Shown: positions 1-9,039 of the stretch, one piece after another | Layout of the letters: every line of letters starts with the position of its first letter | How positions within the stretch are numbered: the stretch's first letter is position 1 | DNA from: Algiphilus sp. | GTDB lineage: Bacteria; Pseudomonadota; Gammaproteobacteria; Nevskiales; Nevskiaceae | Direction of reading: 5' to 3' | NCBI RefSeq assembly: GCF_023145115.1 | Contig: NZ_JAGLEJ010000016.1 | Location: 123,628-187,627, forward strand | Length of the DNA stretch: 64,000 nucleotides | Notes under the pieces: model-generated | What the model was told of the DNA's origin: nothing | What the model saw: the letters and a program-made list of their open reading frames with translations, nothing else | Databases searched by the model: none | Made by a program: the position numbers and the translations under genes

Positions 1-1
1 C

Positions 2-820
2 GTTGCGCTCGCCATGCTCGCGCTGGCGATGCCGGCCTCGGCCTATCGCGAGGGCGCGCTGGTACTGCAGGCGGGATGGTTCCATCTGGCGCCGCAGGAA
101 TCCAGCGAGCCGTTGCGCACCCGGCTGGCACCGAGCGTGGTGGGCAGCCTGCTGGGCATCGATCCCGACTTCACCTCCGAGGGCACATCGACCGGCGTCA
201 GCAACGCCCACACGCCGGCGCTGACGCTGTCGTACTACCTCACCGATCACTGGGTGCTGAAGGCCGAGGGCGGTGTGCCCGCCGAGTTCGACCTGTACGG
301 CGACGGCGTCGTGCGGCCCACCGGACTGTCGGGCCTGCTCATCAACGTCGATCTGGGCGCGCCCGAGAACAATCCCATCGCCAGCGCGCGGCAATGGAGT
401 CCCGCCATCCTGCTGCAGCGCTACTTCCGCGACGCGTCGGCCCGGCTGCGCCCCTACCTCGGCGTCGGCGCTTCCTATACCTGGTTCACCAACGTCGAGC
501 TCAAGCCGGCCTTCAGCGATGCCCTCAACCGCAACTTCGGGCGATCGCTGGCCGTGGTCACCGGCAATCCGGGCCAAACCGTGGTCCGCGGCGACTCCGA
601 CTCGGCCTGGGCACCGATCGTCAACGCCGGCCTGTCCTACGCGCTGACGGATCGGTTGAGCCTGTCGCTGTCGCTGTCCTACCTGTTCCTCTCGACCACG
701 TCGCGCATCACCATCGAGGCGGCCAACGGCACGCGCCTCGCCGAGAGCACCACCGAGCTCGATCTGGGCACCGCGGTGTCGTCGCTGCTGCTCTCGTGGC
801 GCTGGGGTGGCGGCGACTGA
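2..820 (+). CDS. OmpW-family outer membrane protein (5' partial)
   Basis: Small outer-membrane beta-barrel of the OmpW family, thought to form a narrow channel for hydrophobic compounds. The reading frame is already open at the left edge, so the start codon lies outside the window. The visible N-terminus is the end of a signal peptide (hydrophobic run ending AMPASA before YREGAL). About 255 mature residues alternate polar and hydrophobic strands (YLTDHWVLKAEGG, LSLSLSLSYLF, VSSLLLSWRW), and the extreme C-terminus is aromatic-rich as in barrel proteins. The family call rests on the AGWFHLAP start, the LTLSYYLTDHW segment and the LRPYLGVGASYTWF segment. The downstream lipoprotein gene starts on its stop codon (TGATG), so the two are probably co-translated. 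Confidence 0.8.
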   Translation, partial: VALAMLALAMPASAYREGALVLQAGWFHLAPQESSEPLRTRLAPSVVGSLLGIDPDFTSEGTSTGVSNAHTPALTLSYYLTDHWVLKAEGGVPAEFDLYGDGVVRPTGLSGLLINVDLGAPENNPIASARQWSPAILLQRYFRDASARLRPYLGVGASYTWFTNVELKPAFSDALNRNFGRSLAVVTGNPGQTVVRGDSDSAWAPIVNAGLSYALTDRLSLSLSLSYLFLSTTSRITIEAANGTRLAESTTELDLGTAVSSLLLSWRWGGGD

Positions 821-1248
821 TGCGGGCACGCGCACCGGCCATGCGGATCATCGGCTGGTGCGCGGGTCTCGGTGCCCTGCTGCTGACGGGCTGTGGCGAT
901 GATCCGGCTGCCGACGCCGGCACGCTGTCGGCCGGTCGCTTCCAGGGCACGGTCGACGGCATCGCGTACGCGGCCGACGTGCGCTGTGTGGCGATCGACG
1001 CGCAGCGCTTCCGGTTCCGCTCGGACCGGAGCGATGTCGCCGACACCGACGGCGACGGACTGGTCATCACCGGCACGCAGACCGACGACCGCTTCGCGCT
1101 CACCGTGATGGTCGGCGATATCACCCACGAGAGCACCCGGCTGGACCGCTTCTCGCGCGACACCGGCAGTGCCTCCGGAAGCGGAACCATGACCCGGGAG
1201 GGCACCATCGGCCGGGTCCCGGTGCGATTCACGGTGCGCTGCAACTGA
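820..1248 (+). CDS. small lipoprotein of unknown function
   Basis: Predicted 142-residue lipoprotein. The ATG at 820 overlaps the TGA of the ompW-like gene by one base; a second in-frame ATG at 841 is an alternative. A hydrophobic signal segment (IIGWCAGLGALLLTGC) ends in a clear lipobox, LLTGC, with Asp at +2 and +3 after the Cys (GDD), which could favour inner-membrane retention if Escherichia sorting rules hold. The mature part is rich in Asp, Arg and Thr, with two further Cys (ADVRC and the terminal RCN) that could form a disulfide. I do not recognise the family. Coupling to the OmpW gene suggests an envelope role, but this is inference. Confidence 0.7.
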   Translation: MRARAPAMRIIGWCAGLGALLLTGCGDDPAADAGTLSAGRFQGTVDGIAYAADVRCVAIDAQRFRFRSDRSDVADTDGDGLVITGTQTDDRFALTVMVGDITHESTRLDRFSRDTGSASGSGTMTREGTIGRVPVRFTVRCN

Positions 1249-1261
1249 GCACTGCCGGGGA

Positions 1262-1840
1262 TCAGGCGGCGCGGCGAAAGGGCTCGTCCGCGCGCGCATC
1301 GCGCAGTGCCGAGGCCCACCAGCGCAGACGGCCCAGCATGGTCGCCATTGCACGCGCCGAACGGCCGTCATCGCGCGGCATCCCGGTTCCGTCGAAGATG
1401 TCCCACGGGCCCGCGAAGCTCACCGTGTCGCGCACGCTCACCGCATGCAGCTCGGCGAATACCAGCCGCAGCTGCTCGACCGCGCGCAGCCCGCCGGAGA
1501 CCCCGCCGTAGGACACGAAGGCCACCGGCTTGCCCGCCCATTCCACATCGACCAGATCGATGACGAACTTGAGCACGGACGGAAAGCTGTGGTTGTACTC
1601 CGGCGTGGCAATGACGAAAGCATCGGCGCGCGCCAGGCGCCGGCGCAGCGCGCGCACCTCGTCGCAGTCCTCGGACTCGTGCCGGTGCGGCATCAGGGTC
1701 AGTTCCGCCGGATCGACGACGTCCAGCGTGAAGCCGCCGTCGGCGGCGATGCGCGCGGCCGTCCACGCCCCCACGACGTCGCAGAAGCGGCCTTCGCGCG
1801 TGCTGCCGTAGATCAGGGCGATGTGCAGGGGGCGGGGCAT
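1262..1840 (-). CDS. NADPH-dependent FMN reductase family protein
   Basis: Flavodoxin-like NAD(P)H-dependent FMN/quinone reductase of 192 residues. It has the N-terminal phosphate-binding loop after the first strand (LIYGSTREGRF) and the family signature PEYNHSFPSVLK near residue 80, followed by VSYGGVSGG. The ATG at 1840 is chosen over the upstream in-frame ATG at 1906 because it has AGGA about seven bases upstream and begins right at the first beta strand. The gene is divergent from soxR, and its promoter carries the SoxR box (1901-1918) within a 19-bp spacer, so it is very likely a direct SoxR target. A SoxR-controlled flavin reductase is also known in Streptomyces coelicolor. Confidence 0.88.
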   Translation of the reverse strand: MPRPLHIALIYGSTREGRFCDVVGAWTAARIAADGGFTLDVVDPAELTLMPHRHESEDCDEVRALRRRLARADAFVIATPEYNHSFPSVLKFVIDLVDVEWAGKPVAFVSYGGVSGGLRAVEQLRLVFAELHAVSVRDTVSFAGPWDIFDGTGMPRDDGRSARAMATMLGRLRWWASALRDARADEPFRRAA

Positions 1841-1894
1841 GAGCGGTCCTCCATTGGCGCGCGGAGCGGGATTGCGCCGCGCACATCGTTCAGG

Positions 1895-1926
1895 GTAGAA
1901 CCTCAACTTAAATTGAGGTCAAGGGC
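1895..1926 (-). promoter_or_regulatory. SoxR-type promoter with SoxR box at 1901-1918
   Basis: The sequence CCTCAACTTAAATTGAGG (1901-1918) matches the Escherichia soxS SoxR box (CCTCAAGTTAACTTGAGG) at 16 of 18 positions and keeps both CCTCAA/TTGAGG arms. Read leftwards it lies between a -35 TTGACC and a -10-like TACCCT separated by 19 bp, the over-long spacer typical of MerR-family activated promoters. It therefore should drive the FMN reductase. It also sits 16-33 bases before the soxR ATG, which would allow autorepression. Confidence 0.85.
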
Positions 1927-1933
1927 CCCGAAG

Positions 1934-2419
1934 ATGGCGCTCGCGCATCCCGACGACAGGCACAAGCCGCTGACCGTCAGCCAGGTCGCCCGGCGCAGCG
2001 GCGTGGCGGTGTCGGCCGTGCACTTCTACGAGGCCAAGGGCCTCATCCACGGCTGGCGTACCGAGGGCAACCAGCGGCGCTATCACCGCGGCGTGCTGCG
2101 GCGCATCGCCATCATCAAGGTGGCGCAGCGCACCGGCATGCCGCTGGACGCCATCCGCCAGGCGCTGGATACGCTGCCGAGCCGGCGGGCGCCAACCGCC
2201 GAGGATTGGCAGCGCCTGTCCCTGAACTGGCGCGCCGAGCTCGATCAGCGCATCGAGAAGCTCGCTCAGCTGCGCGACCAGCTGGATGACTGCATCGGCT
2301 GCGGCTGCCTGTCCATCGAGACCTGCCCGCTGCGCAACCCCGCCGACACGCTCGGTGATCGCGGACCCGGGCCGCAGATCCTGGAGCCGGGCCCGGCGCG
2401 CAGCGACGATTCCGCCTAG
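1934..2419 (+). CDS. soxR: redox-sensitive transcriptional activator SoxR
   Basis: MerR-family regulator of 161 residues that senses redox-cycling compounds through a [2Fe-2S] cluster. The winged helix-turn-helix spans about residues 12-80 (LTVSQVARRSGVAVSAVHFYE), followed by a dimerisation helix. The cluster ligands Cys120, Cys123, Cys125 and Cys131 lie in the motif CIGCGCLSIETCPL, with the same spacing as Escherichia SoxR (119, 122, 124, 130). The ATG at 1934 directly precedes the DNA-binding domain. No soxS gene is nearby, so this SoxR probably acts directly on effector genes, first of all the divergent FMN reductase. Its 3' end overlaps the convergent nnrU gene by four bases. Confidence 0.95.
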   Translation: MALAHPDDRHKPLTVSQVARRSGVAVSAVHFYEAKGLIHGWRTEGNQRRYHRGVLRRIAIIKVAQRTGMPLDAIRQALDTLPSRRAPTAEDWQRLSLNWRAELDQRIEKLAQLRDQLDDCIGCGCLSIETCPLRNPADTLGDRGPGPQILEPGPARSDDSA

Positions 2420-2982
2420 CCCATCATCAGGACCGGCCGCCCGGCGATCCACGGGTGCACGACGATGAGCAGCGCCGCAATGGCGAGTCCGATCAGCGCG
2501 CTCACGAGGGTCTTCGGCCAGCCCACGCGCGGGGGCTTCCGACGGGCACCGTCACGGCGATTGATGAAGATGACCTCCAGCACGGCCCAGGCGAGCAGGC
2601 CGCCGAAGAGGATCACCGAGCGCACCTCGCCGTTGGCCAGCAGATGCGCCACCGCCCACAGCTTGACGCCGGTGAGCTGCGGATGCCGGATGATCTGCTT
2701 GATGTCGGTGGGCGCGCGCGAGCTGATGAACAGCACCACCGCGATCGGCACCAGCAGCATGGTCAGATGGCGCAGCGCCACCGGCGGGTTGTACAGCGCT
2801 TCCGGCGGCATGGCACGCCAGCCGAGCACGATCAGCACCAGCGCCAGCACGAGCACCAGCGAGAACAGACCCTTGTAGGGACCCTCGCCGATGCGCGCGA
2901 TGATGCCCGCGCGCGCTCCCGGCGCCATCGCCACGAAGAGGTGCGTGACGGCCCACAGGACCAGCCCGAGAATCAGCAGCAT
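2416..2982 (-). CDS. NnrU family membrane protein
   Basis: Integral membrane protein of 188 residues with about five hydrophobic segments (starting LILGLVLWAVTHLFVA; then LVLVLALVLIVLGW, LTMLLVPIAVVLFI, VILFGGLLAWAVLEVIF, LVSALIGLAIAALLIV). The pattern TDIKQIIRHPQLTGVKLWAVAHLLANG is the hallmark of NnrU, a family named from denitrification loci and related to NnrS/isoprenylcysteine methyltransferase-like membrane proteins. The biochemical role is not settled. No nitrite or nitric oxide reductase genes are in this window, so a denitrification role cannot be argued from context. Convergent with soxR. Confidence 0.85.
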   Translation of the reverse strand: MLLILGLVLWAVTHLFVAMAPGARAGIIARIGEGPYKGLFSLVLVLALVLIVLGWRAMPPEALYNPPVALRHLTMLLVPIAVVLFISSRAPTDIKQIIRHPQLTGVKLWAVAHLLANGEVRSVILFGGLLAWAVLEVIFINRRDGARRKPPRVGWPKTLVSALIGLAIAALLIVVHPWIAGRPVLMMG

Positions 2983-3046
2983 GACGCCTCTCCTGCCTTA
3001 GTTGTAGTGCCGGCAGGCTAGCACCGGCCGCTGCCGGCCGCGAGGC

Positions 3047-4363
3047 TCACGCGAGCGTGGTCAGGAAGCGCTCGTAGTCGCTGGTGACGCAGTCGGCGTA
3101 GTGGCGCGAGATGGCCGTGAACAGCCGCTTGAAGCCGGCTGCGTCGCCGTCGGTGGCGTCCTGCAGGCTGCGCTCGAAGGTGAAGGGCGCATCGGCGTTG
3201 AGCACCCGGCCGGCGCGCCTGTGCTCGGTCGCCAGCACTTCGCCCCAGATGCCCGCCATCTTGACGAAGCGCTTGCCGCCGTCCAGGGAGTCCGACGGAA
3301 AGTCCTTCTTGAACGGCGAGCGCTCGCGCACCGAGTAGACGCCATCGTCGAGCGCCAGCCAGCCGAGGTAGCGGTCGGGATGCTCGGCCAGCGCGTGGAA
3401 GCCGAGCGCATGACGCTGGCCTTCGTGCGCGAAGACGCCGTGATAGGTCGCGCGCTCCTCGGCGCTCATGGCGCCGTAGGCGGCCGGGCCGTCCTGGCGC
3501 TTGACGTCGAGGATGATGTCGTCATGCTCGCCGCCCCCTGCACCCTCGATCAGCACGTAGTAGCGCGGCGTGCCCAGCGAGCCGGTACCGGCACGCACGC
3601 GGCGCGCGATGTCCTTGACGGCGAAGAAGCCGGGGGCGCGGGCGTCGGCCACCGGGTCCTGCAGAGTCTGCCGATACGCCTCGAAGGCGGCGGTGAAGGC
3701 CTTGCGCTGCTGCGGCGACAGGCGCTTGAGCTTGGGATTGTCGAAGTCGAAGGCGCGCCGTCCGTTCTTCCGCTCGCGCGTCCACTTGCCGAGCATCTTC
3801 GCGCGCGTCTTCCGGCTGCCCACCTTCTCGAGAAAGCCGGCGAGCGGCGCCGGCGCGGTGTCGGCCGTGAAGTGCACCGCCTCGTCGGCGCGCTCGGGAT
3901 CGAAGGCGGTGGCCACCTTCAGGTAGCGCTTCGCCATGCGGCGCAGCGCCTTCTCGATGGTGGCCTCGTCGTGATGGCCGTTCTCGCGTGCGTCCAGCAC
4001 CAGGCTGATGCCGAGGCGCCAGAGGTCGTACTGGTAGTCGCTGACGATGGCGTCGTCGAAGTCGTCCAGCCCGTAGATCACTTCACCGTCGTGGTTGGCG
4101 AAGGCACCGAAGTTGTAGACGTGCGCATCGCCCTGGATCCAGGTCTGCGTGCCGGCGGTGCCGCCGTAGAAGGTGAAGCGCCAGTCCTTGTACAGATCCG
4201 CCCAGAACAGGTGGCTGGTGCCGCGGAAGAAGCGGTACGGGCTCTCCGCCATGGCGCTGTACTTGCGCTGCCGCGCCTCGCCGTCAAGATCGGCGTTGGC
4301 CTCGGCGATGGCCGTGCAGATCCAGTGGCGGCGGTTCTGCTGGGTGAGCTGCTTGATCTCCAT
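3047..4363 (-). CDS. DUF2252 family protein
   Basis: Cytoplasmic protein of 438 residues of the DUF2252 family, whose activity is unknown; the family resembles small-molecule kinases in overall layout. Family features visible here are the N-terminal segment YRFFRGTSHLFW (about residues 43-54), the GDAHVYNFGAF motif (about 78-88) and the GLDDFDDAIVSDYQYDLWRL block (about 99-118), with many conserved acidic and His residues. In a kinase-like reading, GDAHVYNFG and DDFDD would be catalytic-loop and metal-binding equivalents, but this is speculation. It is a stand-alone gene between nnrU and a Fic gene with 60-75 base gaps on both sides. Confidence 0.85.
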   Translation of the reverse strand: MEIKQLTQQNRRHWICTAIAEANADLDGEARQRKYSAMAESPYRFFRGTSHLFWADLYKDWRFTFYGGTAGTQTWIQGDAHVYNFGAFANHDGEVIYGLDDFDDAIVSDYQYDLWRLGISLVLDARENGHHDEATIEKALRRMAKRYLKVATAFDPERADEAVHFTADTAPAPLAGFLEKVGSRKTRAKMLGKWTRERKNGRRAFDFDNPKLKRLSPQQRKAFTAAFEAYRQTLQDPVADARAPGFFAVKDIARRVRAGTGSLGTPRYYVLIEGAGGGEHDDIILDVKRQDGPAAYGAMSAEERATYHGVFAHEGQRHALGFHALAEHPDRYLGWLALDDGVYSVRERSPFKKDFPSDSLDGGKRFVKMAGIWGEVLATEHRRAGRVLNADAPFTFERSLQDATDGDAAGFKRLFTAISRHYADCVTSDYERFLTTLA

Positions 4364-4438
4364 GGTGGGTGCTGCGCCCTCTTGGCCCGCGGAGCCGCCG
4401 ACCCTAGCACTCCGACAGCGCGAACCGCTCCTAAGGCG

Positions 4439-5566
4439 TCACGACCGGAAGAGCTGGGTGTAGCGCTCGAACATGTAGAGCCTGCCGCGGCGCGCGCCGG
4501 TCATCTCTCTGAGCAACCCGAGCCGCTCCAGGTCTTCGATCAATCGATAGGAGGGAGGAAGCGTGAGACCGGTGATCTCGCTCACCTTGGCCGCGTCGAT
4601 GATCGGCGACTGGTATAGCGCCCTGATGACCCTGGACGCGTTCGCCGCCCGCGCGCCGAGCACCTGCACCGCCTCATCGACCTCCCTCTGCAGCTGCAGG
4701 ATCGCGTCGAAGGTCGCTATGCCGCGCTCAGCGGTTTCGATCATGCCGACGAGAAAGAACTTGAACCACTGGGCAAGATCGCTCTTCTCGCGAACGCGCA
4801 TGAGGTTGTCGTAGTAGTGCGTCCGATTGCGTTCGAAGAAGTCGGACAGGTAGAGGACCGGTCGCTTCAGGATGCCCTGATGCACCAGATACAGGGCGAT
4901 CAGCAGGCGTCCCACGCGACCGTTTCCGTCCAGGAAGGGATGGATGGTCTCGAACTGGTAGTGCACCAACGCAATCCGCAACAGATCGGGCAGGAATATC
5001 GACTCGTTGTGCACGAATTGCTCAAGGTCGCCCATGAGCTCGGAGATGCTGGAGTGGACGGGCGGCACGAAGGATGCATCGGAAATGCTGGCGCCCCCGA
5101 TCCAGTTCTGGCTGGTTCGATACGCACCGGGCTGCTTGTGCTCACCGCGCACCCCCTGCATCAGCACCCGGTGAACCTCTCGAATCAATCGCGAAGAAAT
5201 GGGAAGCCGCTCCAGGGCGCCGATGGCATGGTCCATCGCGGATATGTAGTTCTGAACTTCTTCCCAGTCGTCGCGCTTCTCGGAAGGCACGTCGTCGCGA
5301 TCCAGCAGTGCCTCATCGACACGGGTCTGGGTCCCTTCGATCCGACTGCTTTCGGTGGCCTCCTTGACCACGTGCATGCGGATGAACAGATCGATGTTGG
5401 GAACGTACTCGGAGACCATGTCCAGCCTTCCGAGCTGGCGATCCGCCTTGCTGAGCAGGTGCTGGATCTCCATGTCGTCCAGCACCCAGGGCCGATTGAT
5501 CAGCGCCGGCTGGAAGCTCTTGTAGCCTCGCTGCGGAATCCAGCGTCCTGCGTGAAAGGTGCGCAT
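4439..5566 (-). CDS. Fic family protein (AMPylator) with C-terminal winged helix
   Basis: Fic-domain protein of 375 residues, predicted to transfer AMP (or another nucleotide group) to a target hydroxyl side chain. The core motif HPFLDGNGRVGR (about residues 212-223) fits the active consensus HPFx(D/E)GNGRxxR. An inhibitory helix lies N-terminal to the core (ESSRIEGT, about residue 75; S/TxxxE[G/N] type), making this a class II, self-inhibited Fic protein. The C-terminal ~70 residues look like a winged helix (AAKVSEITGLTLPPSYRLIEDLERLGLL), the layout seen in chromosomal Fic-DNA-binding proteins. There is no antitoxin gene beside it. The AT-rich upstream region carries repeated CTATTTA elements, which suggests autoregulation. 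Confidence 0.9.
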   Translation of the reverse strand: MRTFHAGRWIPQRGYKSFQPALINRPWVLDDMEIQHLLSKADRQLGRLDMVSEYVPNIDLFIRMHVVKEATESSRIEGTQTRVDEALLDRDDVPSEKRDDWEEVQNYISAMDHAIGALERLPISSRLIREVHRVLMQGVRGEHKQPGAYRTSQNWIGGASISDASFVPPVHSSISELMGDLEQFVHNESIFLPDLLRIALVHYQFETIHPFLDGNGRVGRLLIALYLVHQGILKRPVLYLSDFFERNRTHYYDNLMRVREKSDLAQWFKFFLVGMIETAERGIATFDAILQLQREVDEAVQVLGARAANASRVIRALYQSPIIDAAKVSEITGLTLPPSYRLIEDLERLGLLREMTGARRGRLYMFERYTQLFRS

Positions 5567-5591
5567 CGCTGAGCTTTCATTACCCGACCCA

Positions 5592-5639
5592 CTATTTAAG
5601 ATACAGGGCGAAAACTTAAATAAGCAACCCGGCTATTTA
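5592..5639 (-). promoter_or_regulatory. putative promoter/operator of the fic gene with repeated CTATTTA elements
   Basis: This is an AT-rich island in GC-rich surroundings, 25-75 bases upstream of the Fic start. It has an inverted repeat, CTATTTAAG (5592-5600) and CTTAAATAAG (5614-5623), and a third copy of CTATTTA at 5633-5639. On the minus strand a weak promoter can be drawn (TTGCTT, 18 bp, TATCTT) with the repeats on the -35 and -10 regions. The Fic protein's own C-terminal winged helix is the obvious candidate ligand. This is pattern recognition only. Confidence 0.4.
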
Positions 5640-5661
5640 CGGGTGCGCGCAGCAGCCCGCG

Positions 5662-7137
5662 CTATGCCGGCTCCTCCGGCTCGTGACCGAGCGCGCCGTC
5701 TTCCGGCGGCTGCATCTCCGGCGCCGAAAGCGGGCGCGCGGCGTGGTCGAGGGTCTGCAGCTGCTCCTGTTCCTCGCCGCCGACCTGCAGGTCGCGGAAC
5801 TTGCGCGCCGACACCAGCACGCGCGTCTCCAGCGAGCCGACGGCGCTGTTGTAGGCATCCACCGCGCTGTCGAGGCTCTTGCCCACCTTCTGCCAGTGAC
5901 CGGCCAGCGTGCCGATGCGGTCGTAGAGCTCGCGGCCGAGCTTGGCGACCTTCTCGGCATTCTCGGCCAGATCCTGCTGGCGCCAGCCGTAGGACACCGC
6001 CTTGAGCAGCGCGATCAGGGTCGTCGGCGAGGCGACGATGACCTTGCGCTCGGCGCCGTATTCGATGAGGCTCGGATCGGACTTCAGCGCCTCGGAGAAG
6101 AAGACCTCGCCGGGCACGAAGAGCACGACGAACTCGGGGGTGCGCTCGAACTGCGCGAAGTACTTCTTGTCGCCAAGCGCATGGATATGGCTGCGCAGCT
6201 GCTGCGCGTGCTGCTTGAGCAGCCCGTTGCGCGCGGTCTCGTCGGCGGCCTCGATGGCCTCCAGGTAGGCCGACACCGGCGCCTTGGAATCGACCACGAT
6301 GCGCCGCCCGCCGGGCAGGTGCACGGTCATGTCCGGACGCAGCCGGCCACCCTCGGCGCTGACGCTTTCCTGCTCGCTGAAGTCGACGTGCTCGGTCATG
6401 CCGGCCATCTCGGCGACGCGCTTGAGCTGGACCTCGCCCCAGCGGCCGCGCGTGTGCGGCTGGCGCAGGGCCTTGACCAGGCGGTCGGTCTCGCCGCGCA
6501 GCGCCGGAAGATGGGTCTCGATGAGCGCCTTCATCTGCTGGTTGATGGCGCCGTAGGCCTCGCTGCGCGCGGCCTCCAGCTTCTGGTTGTGGCTCTCCAG
6601 CTTGGTCAGCGATTCGCGCAGCGGCTTGACCAGCTCCTCGACCGCCTGCCTGCGCTTCTCCAGATCGTTCTTCGCCAGCTCCTCCTGGCGCTGGAAGCGC
6701 TGCTCTGCGAGCTGCAGCAGCGACTTCTTGCTGGCTTCCAGAGCCTCCGAAGACAGCGACTTGAAGCGCTCCTCGAGCTGCTCGCGGGTCGCTTCCAGCA
6801 GCTTCTGCTTCTCCTGCGCGGCCTGCTGCTCGGCCGCCATGCGTGTGCGCAGCTCGGCGGCGGCGGTCTGCTCGGCGTGCAGGCGGTCGCGCAGGTCGGT
6901 GGCCTCGGCGCGCACGCGCTCCAGCTCGGCCTCGCGCTCGGCGAGGCGCGTGGCCTGCGACTCGGCACGCGCCTGCAGGGCGGTGCATTCGTCGCGGGCG
7001 GCCTGCGCCGTATCGCGGCTGCGGCCGAGCGCGGCGCGCAGCATCACGGTCGCGATCAGCAGCAGCACCGCCAGCGCGGCGAGCGGGCCGGCGATCAGCC
7101 AGAACAGCGGTTCCTGCGCGAGGATTTCGATGGTCAT
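5662..7137 (-). CDS. rmuC: DNA recombination protein RmuC homologue
   Basis: RmuC family protein of 491 residues; in Escherichia it limits inversions at short inverted repeats, and it belongs to the nuclease-like superfamily. One N-terminal membrane helix (about residues 11-33, FWLIAGPLAALAVLLLIATVML) is followed by a long coiled coil rich in Glu, Gln and Arg (about 40-200) and the RmuC domain (about 200-440). Conserved segments are TRGRWGEVQLKRVAEMAGM, VDSKAPVSAYLEAIEA and EFVVLFVPGEVFFSEAL. The last ~40 residues are an acidic, proline-rich tail (EEQEQLQTLDHAARP to EPEEPA). It stands alone, divergent from the ABC exporter. Confidence 0.93.
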   Translation of the reverse strand: MTIEILAQEPLFWLIAGPLAALAVLLLIATVMLRAALGRSRDTAQAARDECTALQARAESQATRLAEREAELERVRAEATDLRDRLHAEQTAAAELRTRMAAEQQAAQEKQKLLEATREQLEERFKSLSSEALEASKKSLLQLAEQRFQRQEELAKNDLEKRRQAVEELVKPLRESLTKLESHNQKLEAARSEAYGAINQQMKALIETHLPALRGETDRLVKALRQPHTRGRWGEVQLKRVAEMAGMTEHVDFSEQESVSAEGGRLRPDMTVHLPGGRRIVVDSKAPVSAYLEAIEAADETARNGLLKQHAQQLRSHIHALGDKKYFAQFERTPEFVVLFVPGEVFFSEALKSDPSLIEYGAERKVIVASPTTLIALLKAVSYGWRQQDLAENAEKVAKLGRELYDRIGTLAGHWQKVGKSLDSAVDAYNSAVGSLETRVLVSARKFRDLQVGGEEQEQLQTLDHAARPLSAPEMQPPEDGALGHEPEEPA

Positions 7138-7255
7138 GGCGCCAAGCGTGCCACGGTAGCGGGCTCACCACGTGATCCACGCAACGGCGCGGGGATGTCG
7201 ACACCGCGTCACGCGGTGCGACTAAGCTTGCACGCCCCGCCCGACCCGCAGTGCC

Positions 7256-8217
<962 letters not shown>

Positions 8218-8221
<4 letters not shown>

Positions 8222-9024
8222 GCCCCGCCCGCGAAGCGCACCCGGAACGCATCGGGGCGGCACGAACGCTGCGCCAGATCCGCGCGCTGGCTTGGCGCAG
8301 CATCCTGCAGATCCGGCACAACCCCTTCGAGCTCGGCGACTACAGCATCCAGCCGATCATCTTCCTGGTGCTGTTCCTCTACGTCTTCGGCGGCGCGGTG
8401 GCCGGCTCCACGGCCGACTATCTGCGCTTCATCCTGCCCGGCGTCGTCGTCATGAACATGGCCTTCGTGACCACCTACGTCGGCCACGGGCTCAATGCCG
8501 ACCTCACCAGGGGCATCTTCAACCGGCTGCGGGCGCTGCCCATCGCGCGCGCTGCGCCGCTGGCCGGCCGCATCTGCGCCGACCTGGTCAAGCAGGCGTG
8601 GTCGGTGGTGCTGCTGCTGGCGGTCGGCTTCCTGCTCGGCTTCCGGATGGAAGCGCCGTGGCCCGGCGCGCTCGCGATGATCGCGCTGCTGCTGGTGTTC
8701 GCGCTGGCACTGTCGTGGATCATGGTGCTGGCCGGCGTGCTGGCGCGCGACCCCGAGCACGTGCAGATCTTCGGCTACACCACGCTGTTCCCCATCACCT
8801 TCGTGAGCAGCGCCTTCGTGCCGGTGGACACCATGCCGGCATGGCTGCAGCCGGTGGTGGGCGCCAATCCGATCTCGCTGCTCACCGACGCCTGCCGCGG
8901 CCTGCTGCTGGGCGGCCCGGTACTGGCACCGGCGGCCGGCGCGCTGCTCTGGGCGGCGGGCATCGCGGCGGTGTTCGTGCCGCTGTCGCTGTGGGCGCTG
9001 CGGCGCCGGCTGGCGCGGGGCTGA
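8218..9024 (+). CDS. ABC-2 type transporter permease, DrrB type
   Basis: Permease of 268 residues with six predicted membrane helices, beginning after an amphipathic N-terminus (ALAWRSILQIRHNPFELGDY). It carries the ABC-2 signature region around PGVVVMNMAFVTTYVGHGLNADLTRGIFNRLRALPIAR, as a short quotation VGHGLNADLTRGIFNRLRA, and the C-terminal FPITFVSSAFVPVDTMPAWL element typical of DrrB/NodJ-like permeases. Start overlaps the ATPase stop by four bases. Together the pair should assemble as a dimer of two ATPases and two permeases in the inner membrane. Confidence 0.92.
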
Positions 9025-9039
9025 GCGTTCCGGTCGGGC

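Noticed and set aside
2416..2982. Part of a denitrification locus because of NnrU
   Set aside because: No nir, nor or nos gene is nearby; the gene is isolated.
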